A stretch of 64,000 nucleotides of DNA, from contig NZ_SJSN01000020.1 of the NCBI RefSeq assembly GCF_004331675.1, positions 25,701-89,700 on the forward strand, written 5' to 3'. The stretch comes from Pedobacter frigidisoli (lineage in GTDB: Bacteria; Bacteroidota; Bacteroidia; Sphingobacteriales; Sphingobacteriaceae). This document shows positions 27,101 to 36,312 of this stretch, one piece after another. Position 1 is the first letter of the stretch, and each line of letters opens with the position of its first letter. The notes beneath the pieces were generated by a model, which saw only the letters and a list, made by a program, of their open reading frames with translations, made no database searches and was not told the origin of the DNA. A program made the position numbers and the translations under genes.

Positions 27101-27364
27101 TACAAGTTGATCGGTAGCCAATGCCTGTATCTGAAACTTTCCATTTTGATCAGTTTGAGTGGTTGTCTTTGTACCCTTAACCGAGATGGATACGCCTGGA
27201 ACAGTCTGATTAGCTTCATCGGTTACAACGCCAACAATAAGTTTGCTCTGGGCAAATACATTTGTCTGGCATATAAGCAATACGATAAAGACCGATAAGA
27301 TTTTTCGGAACCTGCACATCTTACCCAGCACGATTGCATTACCCCGATTGTAGAGTTTACTCAT
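24167..27364 (-). CDS. SusC/RagA-family TonB-dependent outer-membrane transporter
   Basis: 1065 residues. There is a signal region (to NVFAQ, about 39), a carboxypeptidase-like domain (SKLIVGVVTDEANQTVPGVSI), a SusC-type linker (DVVVVGYGTTKRADLTGAI), a plug domain (GRVAGVQVSTNDGQPG ... NPSDIESIDILKDASATAIYG) and a long beta-barrel ending in NATF with the terminal Phe typical for barrel insertion. It imports oligosaccharides with the SusD gene 21 bases downstream. An internal Met16 (MCRFRK) could be the true start. It begins the main PUL operon and is divergent from the hybrid regulator. Confidence 0.95.
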   Translation of the reverse strand: MSKLYNRGNAIVLGKMCRFRKILSVFIVLLICQTNVFAQSKLIVGVVTDEANQTVPGVSISVKGTKTTTQTDQNGKFQIQALATDQLVFNYVGYASQTIMVGTRNAINVSLKSSITGLSDVVVVGYGTTKRADLTGAIGSVNMKDLEQAPVKSFDQALAGRVAGVQVSTNDGQPGATANIVIRGAGSISQDNSPLYVIDGFPSENANANSINPSDIESIDILKDASATAIYGARGSNGVVLITTKKGKPGKPQLTYNAYYGLQKAPDKIPVMGPYEYVKYLRDLDQAVADSTYLKNGVTLDDYRNVQGLDMQDYVYQTGQNQNHDIALRGGNDRTTYSISGNFNDQKGIIVYGGFKRYQGRFVLDQKVTDKLRAGINVNYAYSESFGTPISATNFYASSILLYSVWGYRPTNGLSGRDANSDLLGGLYDPANEGNSAQDYRVNPLISLANQKTTYKSTNLAANGYAEYAITSKLKLRVAGGINNNAYDTNIFNNSQTQSGSKWNSSGPNGTIASAPVFNWLSDNTITYKNTFNKNHNLTVLGGYSAQRNKNSYRSIYATQVTNESLGLDALDLVPAANTVISVNSSRWTLMSFLGRVNYDFKGKYLVTASFRADGSSKFSPANRWGYFPSASIGWRFSQEDFLKDLKWLSDAKLRIGYGESGNNRVSDFAYLPQLNLANTQYWYSFNGKPVAIGSVVTAAGNYDLKWETNTQTNIGLDMSFLKNRFGLTVDIYKRTTNDLLLNANLPFANGIQSGTGFKNIGSLENRGLEITLNSTNILTKDFRWTSNFNISFNKNKILELTEGQNSLLSGSGTFFDTSFRGLSPYISVKGRSVGEMYGLIFDGIYQYSDFDKMPNGTFSLKPNIPNNGAAVQPGDIKYKDLNGDLTINANDYTIIGRGLPIHTGGFSNNFSYKNWDLGVFLQWSYGNNIINANRYVFEGGIVRNFTLNQYASYENRWTPTNPSNELYKAGRFVNPNYSSRVVEDGSYLRLKTVQLGYNFSSEILKSIGMSRLRLNASAQNLFTLTNYSGLDPEASARPGNLTPGFDYGTYPQSFTVTFGLNATF

Positions 27365-27401
27365 AATGATTTGTTTAGATTGGTTGTCTGCTAAGCCATT
27401 T

Positions 27402-27419
27402 GAAATTCGCTATAATTTC
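27402..27419 (-). promoter_or_regulatory. Dyad in the SusC promoter region; candidate HTCS operator
   Basis: GAAATT (27402-27407) and AATTTC (27414-27419) form a perfect 6-base dyad 38 bases before the SusC start, in the 201-base gap between the PUL and its divergent regulator. AraC-type response domains of hybrid regulators bind in such places, often to direct repeats, so this is only a candidate. No exact TAnnTTTG box is visible. Confidence 0.3.
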
Positions 27420-27565
27420 GAATCGCTGGAACAAACTTAAACTTAAAGACTTTTTCGGGGGGGATAATTTTCTAAATAATTAGGGGTAATTTTCCGAAAA
27501 TTTGGGAGGAATGCTTTTAAACCATACTTTTAACCGCTTGCAGACCAATTAACCAATTATTCCCT

Positions 27566-30500
27566 ATGTATTTAAATATCCTAAAATATTTGCATTGTGC
27601 AATCTTATTTGTAGGACTTACACTTTCCGCAAATGCACAGCAGTCCATTCTCTTCGATCACCTTGGAATAGAAAAAGGCTTATCTCAAACATCTGTTCTG
27701 TCTATCACCCAAGATAAAAATGGTTTTATGTGGTTTGGCACCCGTTACGGCCTAAACCGCTATGATGGATATAATATCAAAGTCTACCAGTATGCTGAAG
27801 CAGATACCACATCTGTATCCAATAACTACATTACATGCCTATTCTCCGATTCCAGGAAAAAACTCTGGGTTGGAACAAGTGGTGGATTGAACCTCTATAA
27901 TGAAAAAGTCGATAACTTTGAACGTGTTTCAACCCAGCCAAAAAATCCAAGGGGCATAAGTAGCCATGTAATCAATTGTATTACCGAGGATAAGAAAGGA
28001 AATATTTGGATTGGCACTTTAAATGGCTTAAATCTATTGGTTGGCGGGAAACAATCGCAAATAAAACGGTTTTTTGATACTAAAAGTGGGAATGGGCCTT
28101 TTCACAACATTCGATCCATAGTGGAAGACCATCTAGGGAATATATGGGCAGGTTCCTCAAATGGCTTACTAAAAATGACCCTTAAAAATGAAAAATACCA
28201 AATCAAAATATTCCAGAACAGCGGAAATCTTGGCGATATAAGCGAAAATTACATCTCCAACATTATCGAAGATAAGCGCCAACAGCTATGGATAAGTACC
28301 CAGAGTAAGGGACTAAATCTATTTTCCCCAACAACACAGAACTTTAAATCCTTTAAACATATTCCCAAAGATCCCAAATCGTTGGTCAGTAATACCATTC
28401 GCAATATGGTTTTGGATGATGGAGGTAAATTATGGATAGGAACCTTGGACGGAATCAGTATAATGGATCCGCAGGACTTTAGCATTAAAAATCTTCAATT
28501 TGACCCTGATAGCAAAAAAAGCTTAAGTCAAAATTCTGTACATCGACTATACAAGGACCAAAATGGATCCATTTGGGTAGGCACTTATTTTGGTGGTATC
28601 AATATCAACTATCCTTATACTACGGCGTTTAATATTTACAGCAAAAACAAAAGCAAATCGAGCATAAACAATAATGTGATCAGTGGTTTTGCGGAGGATG
28701 CAAACAAAAATCTTTGGATTGGAACGGAGGGTGGTGGCTTAAGTTATTTTGATATAGCAACCCAAACCTTTACCGCATTTCAAAATACTGGAAAGCTAAA
28801 TTCGCTAAGATCTAATCTGGTAAAAAAAATATTGTTCGATCGAACGGGAAAACTTTGGGTCGGCACACATTCTGGCGGGCTAAACGTTTACGATCCCAGA
28901 GACAAAACATTTAAAAATTTTAATTTCAGTGCCCCGAATGAAGATGTTCCTGATGAGATCATTGCCTTAGCGGAAGATAACAATGGAAAGCTATATGTTG
29001 CTACTCAAAGGAATGGGATAAAGATTTCCAATAAAGCTAAAACAGCGTTTTTTGATTTTGATTTGCCTAAAAACTATCCAAAGGATGTTAAGATCAAATC
29101 GATCACTAAAAGCGATGATAGGATATATTTCGGCACCACCAACGGCCTTTGCATCTATAACCAAAGCAGGAAAGAATTTTATTCCCTGGATAACCGGAAC
29201 AATAAGCTTCCTATTGCCTACTACGTTAATTGCGTATTGGAGACCAAAAATAAGGATATTTACATCGGCACATTCAATAATGGACTGGTACGCTACGACC
29301 AAAAAATGGATAAAACAGTGGTATATACCATAAAAAGTGGCCTTCCAAACAATAATATTCTTGGAATTTTGGAGGATGATAAAGCTAATCTGTGGATTAG
29401 CACCGCAAACGGGCTGTCCATGTTCGATAAAAAGAAGAACGCTTTCAAAAACTATACTATAGCCGATGGACTACCAGGAAATGAATTCAATACCAACGCT
29501 TTTTTCAAGAGCAGTAGTGGCGAGATGTTCTTTGGTGGCTATAATGGTTTTATTAGTTTTTATCCAGATCATATTCAAACCAATAGTAGGGCGGCAAAGC
29601 TGATATTAACAGATCTGAAATTGGATAATAGATCGGTAAAAATCAATGATGATGATGGTTTGCTCAATCAAAATGTCAGTTTATTAGATAAGCTTGTCCT
29701 GGCAAATGATCAGAATACCTTTAGCTTGGATTTTGCCTTGTTGAACTTTATTAAACCAGAAAAAAACCGGTACGCCTATAAGTTGGATGGATTTGAGAAA
29801 AATTGGAATTTCGCAACGATTCCAAGTGCATCCTACACAAATTTACCGCCGGGTTCCTACACATTTTTGGTTAAGGGAACAAATAACGATGGCGTTTTTA
29901 GCGCCAATATCGAGAAGATAAAAATTGTGGTTAAACCCCCATTTTACAGAACTTGGTGGGCCTATTTACTTTACTTCTGTGTAGCAACTGGTATGCTCTT
30001 TATTTTAGTCCGCTATCTCTTGATCAGGGCGGTACTTAAAAAAGAAAAAGAGGTTAACGAGCACAAATTGGAATTCTTCACCAATATTTCTCATGAGATC
30101 CGTACTCCCTTAACTTTGATTGTTGGCCCGTTGGATAAATTAATTGCAAATTCAAAAGATAATCCTGGATTAAATCAAGAGCTACAACCCATTAAAAACA
30201 ATGCAGATCGATTAATGACCTTGGTAACCGAACTGCTCGATTTCAGAAAGGCAGAAAGCGGCAAAATGGATCTACATGTAAGTCCCGGTAATCTGGTTAA
30301 ATTCTGCAGGGAGATTTTTATGGCCTTTCAAAACCTAGCTATAGCGAAACAAATCGACTATTCCTTTCAATCGGAAAAGCAAGAGATTGAGCTTTATTTC
30401 GATAAGGTACAAATGGAAAAAGTACTTTTTAATCTGCTATCTAATGCCTTTAAATTCACGCCGAATGGAAGAAAAATCCAGTTGATAATCGAAGAATCGG

Positions 30501-31627
30501 ATCGATGGGTAACCTTTAAAATTTGTGATGAGGGTAAGGGCATTCCCCTAGAAAATCAATCCAACCTTTTTAAAAATTTTTTTCAGGCAAATTCCACCAC
30601 CACAATCGGCACAGGTTTGGGCCTATCATTTTCTAAAAGTATCGTAGAGTTACACCAGGGCAAAATAACATTTCATAGCAGACCTGACACAAATGACCGA
30701 GCTGGTTACACCTGTTTCAGCGTAAGTTTAAAAACAGGAAAAGCGCATTTTAAACCATCAGATTTTATTGCCGATTATGTATATTATGATGATGCCGTAA
30801 ATTACAACCTACCCGAAACGATAGAACCGAAATTAGAAGAAACAGTTTTTATTAACAAGGGACAGAAAAAATACAGCATTCTATTGGTTGAGGATAATGA
30901 TGATGTAAGGGCCTTTATTAAAAATTCTCTCGATGCTAATTACAACATCTATGAAAGTGAAAATGGATTGAAAGGACTTGATAGCGCTATCGAATTGATT
31001 CCTGATCTAATCATTAGCGATGTGATGATGCCGATAATGGATGGTTTGGGATTATGCCGCAAGCTAAAGACTGATGAGAGAACCAGCCATATTCCAGTGA
31101 TACTACTAACCGCGCGGTCAGCTTATGTTCATCAAGTGAATGGCTTCGAAAATGGCGCCGATGCCTATATTGTGAAGCCTTTTAATCTGAGAATTCTGGA
31201 ACTTAACATTCATAACCTCTTAAACGCCCGTGAAACCATTAAGCGGAAATTTGCACAGGTAATTACGTTGGAACCGAAGAATATGGTGATCAATTCTACT
31301 GAGCTGAATTTCCTCAATAAGATTATTCAGATAATTGAAGATCATATTGCTGATCCTGAATTTGATGTTCCTACATTATCCGCAGCAATTGGGATGAGCC
31401 AACCTGTGCTTTACAAAAAGATCCGGGCTTTAACAGATCTTTCTGTAAACGATTTTATTAAATCACTCAGGATAAAACGAGCGGCTCAATTGCTTAAACA
31501 AAATGCAGGCAATATTGCCGAAATAGCTTATGCCGTAGGTTTTAACGATCGAAAGTATTTTAGTCTCGAGTTTAAAAAGCATTTTGGCAAGACGCCCAGT
31601 GAGTTTATACAAGAGGAAAAGATTTAG
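27566..31627 (+). CDS. Hybrid two-component system sensor/regulator (HTCS) of the PUL
   Basis: 1353 residues. A signal peptide (to SANAQ at 25) is followed by about 14 beta-propeller repeats (roughly 30-680, each with a W(F/I)GT-like turn), a Y_Y_Y domain (about 715-785), one membrane helix (about 792-815), a HisKA domain with His843 (SHEIRTPLTL), an HATPase domain (NLLSNAFKF, GKGIP, GTGLGLS), a receiver domain with Asp1152 (ISDVMMPIMDG) and an AraC helix-turn-helix at the end (about 1250-1353). Such proteins sense an oligosaccharide in the periplasm and switch on the neighbouring PUL. It is divergent from SusC, which supports local control. Confidence 0.95.
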   Translation: MYLNILKYLHCAILFVGLTLSANAQQSILFDHLGIEKGLSQTSVLSITQDKNGFMWFGTRYGLNRYDGYNIKVYQYAEADTTSVSNNYITCLFSDSRKKLWVGTSGGLNLYNEKVDNFERVSTQPKNPRGISSHVINCITEDKKGNIWIGTLNGLNLLVGGKQSQIKRFFDTKSGNGPFHNIRSIVEDHLGNIWAGSSNGLLKMTLKNEKYQIKIFQNSGNLGDISENYISNIIEDKRQQLWISTQSKGLNLFSPTTQNFKSFKHIPKDPKSLVSNTIRNMVLDDGGKLWIGTLDGISIMDPQDFSIKNLQFDPDSKKSLSQNSVHRLYKDQNGSIWVGTYFGGININYPYTTAFNIYSKNKSKSSINNNVISGFAEDANKNLWIGTEGGGLSYFDIATQTFTAFQNTGKLNSLRSNLVKKILFDRTGKLWVGTHSGGLNVYDPRDKTFKNFNFSAPNEDVPDEIIALAEDNNGKLYVATQRNGIKISNKAKTAFFDFDLPKNYPKDVKIKSITKSDDRIYFGTTNGLCIYNQSRKEFYSLDNRNNKLPIAYYVNCVLETKNKDIYIGTFNNGLVRYDQKMDKTVVYTIKSGLPNNNILGILEDDKANLWISTANGLSMFDKKKNAFKNYTIADGLPGNEFNTNAFFKSSSGEMFFGGYNGFISFYPDHIQTNSRAAKLILTDLKLDNRSVKINDDDGLLNQNVSLLDKLVLANDQNTFSLDFALLNFIKPEKNRYAYKLDGFEKNWNFATIPSASYTNLPPGSYTFLVKGTNNDGVFSANIEKIKIVVKPPFYRTWWAYLLYFCVATGMLFILVRYLLIRAVLKKEKEVNEHKLEFFTNISHEIRTPLTLIVGPLDKLIANSKDNPGLNQELQPIKNNADRLMTLVTELLDFRKAESGKMDLHVSPGNLVKFCREIFMAFQNLAIAKQIDYSFQSEKQEIELYFDKVQMEKVLFNLLSNAFKFTPNGRKIQLIIEESDRWVTFKICDEGKGIPLENQSNLFKNFFQANSTTTIGTGLGLSFSKSIVELHQGKITFHSRPDTNDRAGYTCFSVSLKTGKAHFKPSDFIADYVYYDDAVNYNLPETIEPKLEETVFINKGQKKYSILLVEDNDDVRAFIKNSLDANYNIYESENGLKGLDSAIELIPDLIISDVMMPIMDGLGLCRKLKTDERTSHIPVILLTARSAYVHQVNGFENGADAYIVKPFNLRILELNIHNLLNARETIKRKFAQVITLEPKNMVINSTELNFLNKIIQIIEDHIADPEFDVPTLSAAIGMSQPVLYKKIRALTDLSVNDFIKSLRIKRAAQLLKQNAGNIAEIAYAVGFNDRKYFSLEFKKHFGKTPSEFIQEEKI

Positions 31628-31946
31628 GATTGATCAGCGATGAGCGATAAAAACCTAACTAATGAAATTTTAGGCGGACAGGGCAATGGAAAAATAGTCA
31701 GTTCAAATTGAGTATCACAGTTTCCATCAATAAATACCAAACCATTTTTGCCCAGAGCGTAGTCAAAACGCATCGGATACAAACTAGACTGACTAGGTTT
31801 CGCCTTATCACAGCCCATCTAACTTCGTAAGTCAAAATTGAAACTGTCCAACTCTTTTGGAAAATCTACCTATAGCTGTAAAACAATTTCATGACATTTT
31901 CGTTACAATTGGTAGTTAATCTATCTAACCATTTAAAACTAAACCT
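31628..31946. other. Intergenic region between the HTCS gene and the metzincin
   Basis: 319 bases. A minus-strand frame 31624-31818 (64 codons) exists but overlaps the regulator's stop and shows no family features, so it is not called. An AT-rich stretch with TTTCGTTACAATTGGTAG just before 31947 may be a promoter. No hairpin with a T-run follows the HTCS gene. Confidence 0.45.
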
Positions 31947-32810
31947 ATGTTAAAAAAATGTTTAATAGTTATGGCACTGGCAATTGCGGTGTCGTCTTGT
32001 AAAAAAGATTCCGATGTGGAATTACAGAATGAACAAAAATTATCCATGGATGCCGAATTGAGAGCGAGTTTGCCAGGTAATCTGAATCAGATGGGCGCCA
32101 ACGGTGCTCCATTGAAAGTTTGCGTGGATAAATTTACCAATAGCCGGCCAATTATCTTAGGCGAAGATGATGATGATGTTTCGGGCAGAGGTGTCGCAGT
32201 TAGAGGAACAAAGTGGCCAAATGGTAAAACTTTACGTGTATATTTTATCAATGGTGGCCAAATTGTACGCGATAACGTGATGAAATTTGCCCGCAGATGG
32301 GCCAATCATGCAAATTTGCATTTTGTTGTTACTCAAAACAAAGCAGAATCAGATATAAGAGTGGGCTTTAAAGTAAATGGAGATTGGGGCCATTGGTCGT
32401 GGATTGGCACAGATGCTAATGAACACAAAGGAGAACAAACCATGAATTTCGGCGATTTGGATAGAAACTCTAGTGATTATGACTATGGTTATTATGTTCT
32501 TCATGAATTTGGCCACGCCATTGGATTAGGACATGAACATTTAAGCCCTTTGGCCAATATTAATTGGGATAAACCAGCAGTTTATCAATACTATATGGGC
32601 CCTCCAAACAATTGGACTCGAGCACAAGTAAATAGCAATATCTTTGATAAATATAAACCAAGAGAGGTTCGCAATACTGCATACGATACAAACTCAATTA
32701 TGCATTATTGGATTCCTAATGAATTTACAACCGATAACTTTAGTGTCGATGAAAACGCATATCTATCCGACAAGGATAAAATTTTCATCAAACGTATTTA
32801 TCCTGGTTAA
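31947..32810 (+). CDS. M12A-like zinc metallopeptidase lipoprotein (metzincin)
   Basis: 287 residues. The lipobox Cys18 (AIAVSSCKKD) makes it a lipoprotein. The zinc site is HEFGHAIGLGHEH at 186-198, with His186, His190 and His196 as ligands and Glu187 as catalyst. The Met-turn is at SIMHYW (Met252). Astacin-like members have this arrangement. It probably degrades proteins at the cell surface or in the periplasm. The stretch EDDDD at 73-77 and an acidic N-terminal part may be a linker or propeptide. It is a single gene with its own terminator. Confidence 0.9.
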   Translation: MLKKCLIVMALAIAVSSCKKDSDVELQNEQKLSMDAELRASLPGNLNQMGANGAPLKVCVDKFTNSRPIILGEDDDDVSGRGVAVRGTKWPNGKTLRVYFINGGQIVRDNVMKFARRWANHANLHFVVTQNKAESDIRVGFKVNGDWGHWSWIGTDANEHKGEQTMNFGDLDRNSSDYDYGYYVLHEFGHAIGLGHEHLSPLANINWDKPAVYQYYMGPPNNWTRAQVNSNIFDKYKPREVRNTAYDTNSIMHYWIPNEFTTDNFSVDENAYLSDKDKIFIKRIYPG

Positions 32811-32818
32811 ATATCTAT

Positions 32819-32850
32819 AAAAGACCGGTTTTTAGCCGGTCTTTTTCTTT
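32819..32850. terminator. Bidirectional terminator between convergent genes
   Basis: Stem AAAGACCGG (32820-32828) and CCGGTCTTT (32836-32844), 7-base loop, followed by TTCTTT on the plus strand and TTTATAG on the minus strand. It separates the metzincin from the convergent antiporter gene. Confidence 0.85.
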
Positions 32851-32872
32851 AATCTCAAATCAGCTCTAAAAC

Positions 32873-34456
32873 TCAAATAATCTTTAGGCGCTCCTCTTCT
32901 AAATCTATTTGATATAATTGCTGGCGAATAATGTCCTCGTTAAAATCAGGGTCTTTATTGCATTCTGACAGATATTGCCGCTGGCTTTCGAGCATCTCTA
33001 CAAAAATGGCCTTTGTTTTATCATTCATCCATCTATCATCTGCGGCCTTGGCCTTTTCTTCCCATTGTTTGAGAATTTTTTCTACTGTAGCCTGGGCATC
33101 GAGGTCGTTCTCATGTTTGTCTTTTAGAAAGGCATGTGTATGTTGTTTCAACTCATGTTTCAATTTCTGGTGGGCTATAGCTTCATTCTCCTCTTCAAAA
33201 ATATCGTTAAATAACCGACTCCGTTTGATGATGTAAGGTAAGGTTAGGCCTTGAACCAAAAGTGTAAGTAAAATGGCAACAAATGTGATAAACAAAATTA
33301 AATCTCGGTGTGGAAAGGCACTACCATCGGCCAAAGTAACTGGAATTGCCAGTGCCGATGCTAGCGAAACCACACCTCGCATACCTGTCCAGCCTAGCAA
33401 TGTGGGCATTAGCCAACGCATTCGTCGAGACGATGCATGAGGCATTACGCTTGGTCGGAAAATCATGGTAGAAAGTAAAGCAGCATAACTACTCAACATT
33501 CTGGCGCCTATTAATACACCCGTTACCAGCACGCCGTAGCCAATAGCGGTACTTAACGGAATGCCTTTTACATGAATTCCATCAACAATTTCAGGCAGTT
33601 CGAGCCCGATAATAAGGAAGACAATTCCATTTAAAATAAATACAAAACTTTCCCATACGCTAAAACCTCTGATGCGGCTGGCGCTATTTAAAAATATCAT
33701 TCGTTTAGATGACATATACAAACCGCCTGCTACCACAGCCAATACACCCGAGCTATGGAGCTGTTCCGCTATCCAATACATGATATAAGGTTCGATAAGC
33801 GTAAGTGCAATATCTGATGGCGCATCTGTTGGGAGACGTTTATGCACCTGCACAAAAAGCCAGGCAAATAATAAACCTATCGCTACACCACCAAGTACCA
33901 TCCATATAAAACTTGTCGCCGCTTCCTGCCAAATAAATTGGCCTGTGCCCACCGCTACTAATGCAAAACGGAAAATGATTAACGAAGAGGCATCATTTAG
34001 CAAGCTTTCTCCCTCCAAAATAGCCGAAGTAGATCTTGGAATTTTCACAAACTTGGTAATGGCACCTGTACTTACCGCATCTGGCGGAGAAACAATCCCT
34101 CCCAACAAGAAGCCTAATGCAATGGTAAAACCAGGTATAAAATAATTTGCAGCTAAGGCTACTGAAAGTGCCGTAAAAAATACCACCAAAAAGGCAAAGC
34201 TGGTAATGATGCGGTACCATTTCCGCATTTCCTTAAATGAAATAGACCAGGAGGCAGAAAATAGTAATGGCGGAAGAAATATAAAAAAGATAAGATCGGG
34301 ATCTATTTTTACAATGGGTAATCCCGGAAAGAAACTGACCAACAAACCTCCTACCACCAACAATATTGGGTAAGCAATTTTCCATTTGGCAGCCAGCATA
34401 TTTAGTAAAACAATGGCTGCGACCATTGCCAAGAAAAAGGGTAATAAAGTATGCAT
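32873..34456 (-). CDS. CPA1-family Na+/H+ antiporter
   Basis: 527 residues with about 12 membrane helices. Hallmarks of the NhaP/CPA1 family are LPPLLFSASW, GGIVSPPDAVSTG with the ion-binding Asp, and LEGESLLNDASSLIIF. A charged cytoplasmic tail of about 120 residues follows the last helix. It exchanges sodium (or potassium) for protons and so helps with pH and salt homeostasis. It is a single gene, convergent with the metzincin and separated from it by a terminator. Confidence 0.92.
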   Translation of the reverse strand: MHTLLPFFLAMVAAIVLLNMLAAKWKIAYPILLVVGGLLVSFFPGLPIVKIDPDLIFFIFLPPLLFSASWSISFKEMRKWYRIITSFAFLVVFFTALSVALAANYFIPGFTIALGFLLGGIVSPPDAVSTGAITKFVKIPRSTSAILEGESLLNDASSLIIFRFALVAVGTGQFIWQEAATSFIWMVLGGVAIGLLFAWLFVQVHKRLPTDAPSDIALTLIEPYIMYWIAEQLHSSGVLAVVAGGLYMSSKRMIFLNSASRIRGFSVWESFVFILNGIVFLIIGLELPEIVDGIHVKGIPLSTAIGYGVLVTGVLIGARMLSSYAALLSTMIFRPSVMPHASSRRMRWLMPTLLGWTGMRGVVSLASALAIPVTLADGSAFPHRDLILFITFVAILLTLLVQGLTLPYIIKRSRLFNDIFEEENEAIAHQKLKHELKQHTHAFLKDKHENDLDAQATVEKILKQWEEKAKAADDRWMNDKTKAIFVEMLESQRQYLSECNKDPDFNEDIIRQQLYQIDLEEERLKII

Positions 34457-34602
34457 GTACCTATTTGATAGCTATTAAAATATTTTTAGGTTGAATATAG
34501 AACATTTAGGATATTCTACGGTTAAAAATAAACCTTATTTAGAATATAAAACGCAGAATGATGGTTATAGAACAAGACCTTACTCCGCTAAACTTCAGCA
34601 AA

Positions 34603-35430
34603 CTAATGTGTTAATTTTTGAATAATAGCCAAAACGAAACCAATTACCGCAGGCAAGAGTGTACAAGATATAATAGTCATTACGCTCCTGAAAAAAAGTG
34701 CTTTTTTACTATAGCCATAAGCAGAAAATAATTGATAATAATACCAAATACCATATATAAAAATGATAGGTGTGATGATCATAAAATAAACGATTGTTAA
34801 ACCTTTAATGTTCGTATAAAATATCATGATAACTGATGAAAATAGCCCGATGATTAATTCTGCAGCAGTTTTGTATGAATTTGCAACCAGGTTTTCTGAA
34901 TAATTTAGCCTCGATTTCCTAAACCATAAATAACTAAAGAGTGAATTTGTAGGAATAGTGATGACAGCAAATAATTTTGGATATTTCGCCATCCATTGCT
35001 CCAGCGCATTAATGGTATTCTTATCACTCCATGGCATTAGATCAGCAAGTTTAACATGAACATAAGGTGCTAAAAGAGCAGCAGCCGCCAAAATAGTTAA
35101 AATCAGCGTAACAAAATTGAAATAATTAGCCCTTTTACCCTGAATATATTCCCTGACACTATGACCAGGTTTGGTAAACAGTTTTTTTATGGTAAAAAGA
35201 ATACCCTTGTCAACATGCCAGATACCGTGAACAAGATCATGCTCAACAAAATGTACGATGGAATAACGGTGGATGGCGACTTTTTGACCACAATTGGGAC
35301 AGAAGTTTTGTACAACAGGCGTGGCGCAGTTTAAACAACCATGCGAAAAGTGATGGTTATCGGGCGATTTTATTTCAGGCTTTATCTGATCTAAGGTTAG
35401 ATCAGTAGTTTTAACCGTTTCCTCTAGCAT
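34603..35430 (-). CDS. DUF3667-family membrane protein
   Basis: 275 residues. An N-terminal zinc-ribbon-like part has CLNC (32-35) and CPNCGQK (44-50), followed by HRYSIVHFVEHDLVHG, which is the DUF3667 signature, and then about five membrane helices (from about residue 105). Function is unknown for the family. It is a single gene. Confidence 0.82.
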   Translation of the reverse strand: MLEETVKTTDLTLDQIKPEIKSPDNHHFSHGCLNCATPVVQNFCPNCGQKVAIHRYSIVHFVEHDLVHGIWHVDKGILFTIKKLFTKPGHSVREYIQGKRANYFNFVTLILTILAAAALLAPYVHVKLADLMPWSDKNTINALEQWMAKYPKLFAVITIPTNSLFSYLWFRKSRLNYSENLVANSYKTAAELIIGLFSSVIMIFYTNIKGLTIVYFMIITPIIFIYGIWYYYQLFSAYGYSKKALFFRSVMTIISCTLLPAVIGFVLAIIQKLTH

Positions 35431-35619
35431 GATTTGGTTTTTAAGATTGTTTTTGCCCCAGGTTAGTTATTCCATAAGCAGATAGTAGCGTTTGTTTATT
35501 AACCAAAGATAATACAAATGCCTTATTGATAAAATAAATTCAATGTTGAATTTGTTTAAGCCGCTGTGCTCAACCTTACTATAGATAAATGCAATGATGT
35601 AAAAAATTAATGAGGTATT

Positions 35620-35769
35620 TTATTGATATGATTTGCCATTCTCCTGAATCCTTAAATTCCTTACCAAACTCCTTATAAACAACTCCTCCCTCATGTTTAT
35701 CTTCCGCGAATTGGTGAATTCATCGTAATCCTGATCGTGAAACGCCTCAATTATCTGTAACTCATTATT
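35620..35769 (-). other. Open minus-strand stretch overlapping the HlyD remnant
   Basis: Forty-nine sense codons without a good start, with protein-like sequence (LQIIEAFHDQDYDEFTN, then REELFIRSLVRNLRIQENGK), closed by stops at 35620 and 35770. It overlaps the end of the HlyD-like remnant in another frame. It may be the rest of a gene that followed the exporter gene. I do not recognise it. Confidence 0.25.
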
Positions 35770-36142
35770 CTAGTAGTATTCCTAAAGAAACTTGGCAGCA
35801 AAGAACTTTCATTAAAAATTTCTGCATCGGCTTGCATACCATTCTTTAAAACAACCTTTCTATATGGATCCTTATCTTCGTAATTTTCGAAACTAACTTT
35901 TGCTTTAAAAACGCTATCGCGATAGGAAACATCAGAGATAAACGTCAGCTTCCCCCTTATCATCCCATATTGCCCGTCAGGATAACTTCTTAACTTGATT
36001 GGTGTTCTTTATCCAGCATGTATTTTACCCATATTATATCACGGTATTGTACTTCACCAAAAAAATCGGTATTGCCAAGCTTAACCGCAAATACTTCTCG
36101 GTTCGCTATAACATTTATTAGATGATTGATCATGTTGCCTTT
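35751..36142 (-). pseudogene. Decayed HlyD-family membrane-fusion protein (C-terminal remnant)
   Basis: Read across two frames, the minus strand gives EVFAVKLGNTDFFGEV, then IP*YNMGKIHAG*, then KLRSYPDGQYGMIRGK, then KAKVSFENYEDKDPYRKVV and ILKNGMQADAEI-like sequence to the stop at 35751. This is the conserved C-terminal part of Bacteroidota HlyD-type adaptor proteins found with bacteriocin/peptidase ABC exporters. There is one frameshift and two in-frame stops, both at places where Gln is expected (CAA/CAG to TAA). The first two thirds are missing. No exporter ABC gene is nearby, so this is an old relic. Confidence 0.75.
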
Positions 36143-36312
36143 TTTCAATGATCACGAGTTAATCTCCCGGGTTTGCTTCAAGATTAAACTGGATATGAAT
36201 ATTTGCTATACCTGAGGAATCGAAGAACAGAATTAATTCAACTCCCCCACGACCACTTAACCTTTACACTCCAACAATAAATATTATATTAGTTTCACAA
36301 AACAAACAAATT

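Noticed and set aside
31624..31818. Minus-strand frame of 64 codons after the HTCS gene
   Set aside because: It overlaps the regulator's stop codon, has poor composition and no visible homology.
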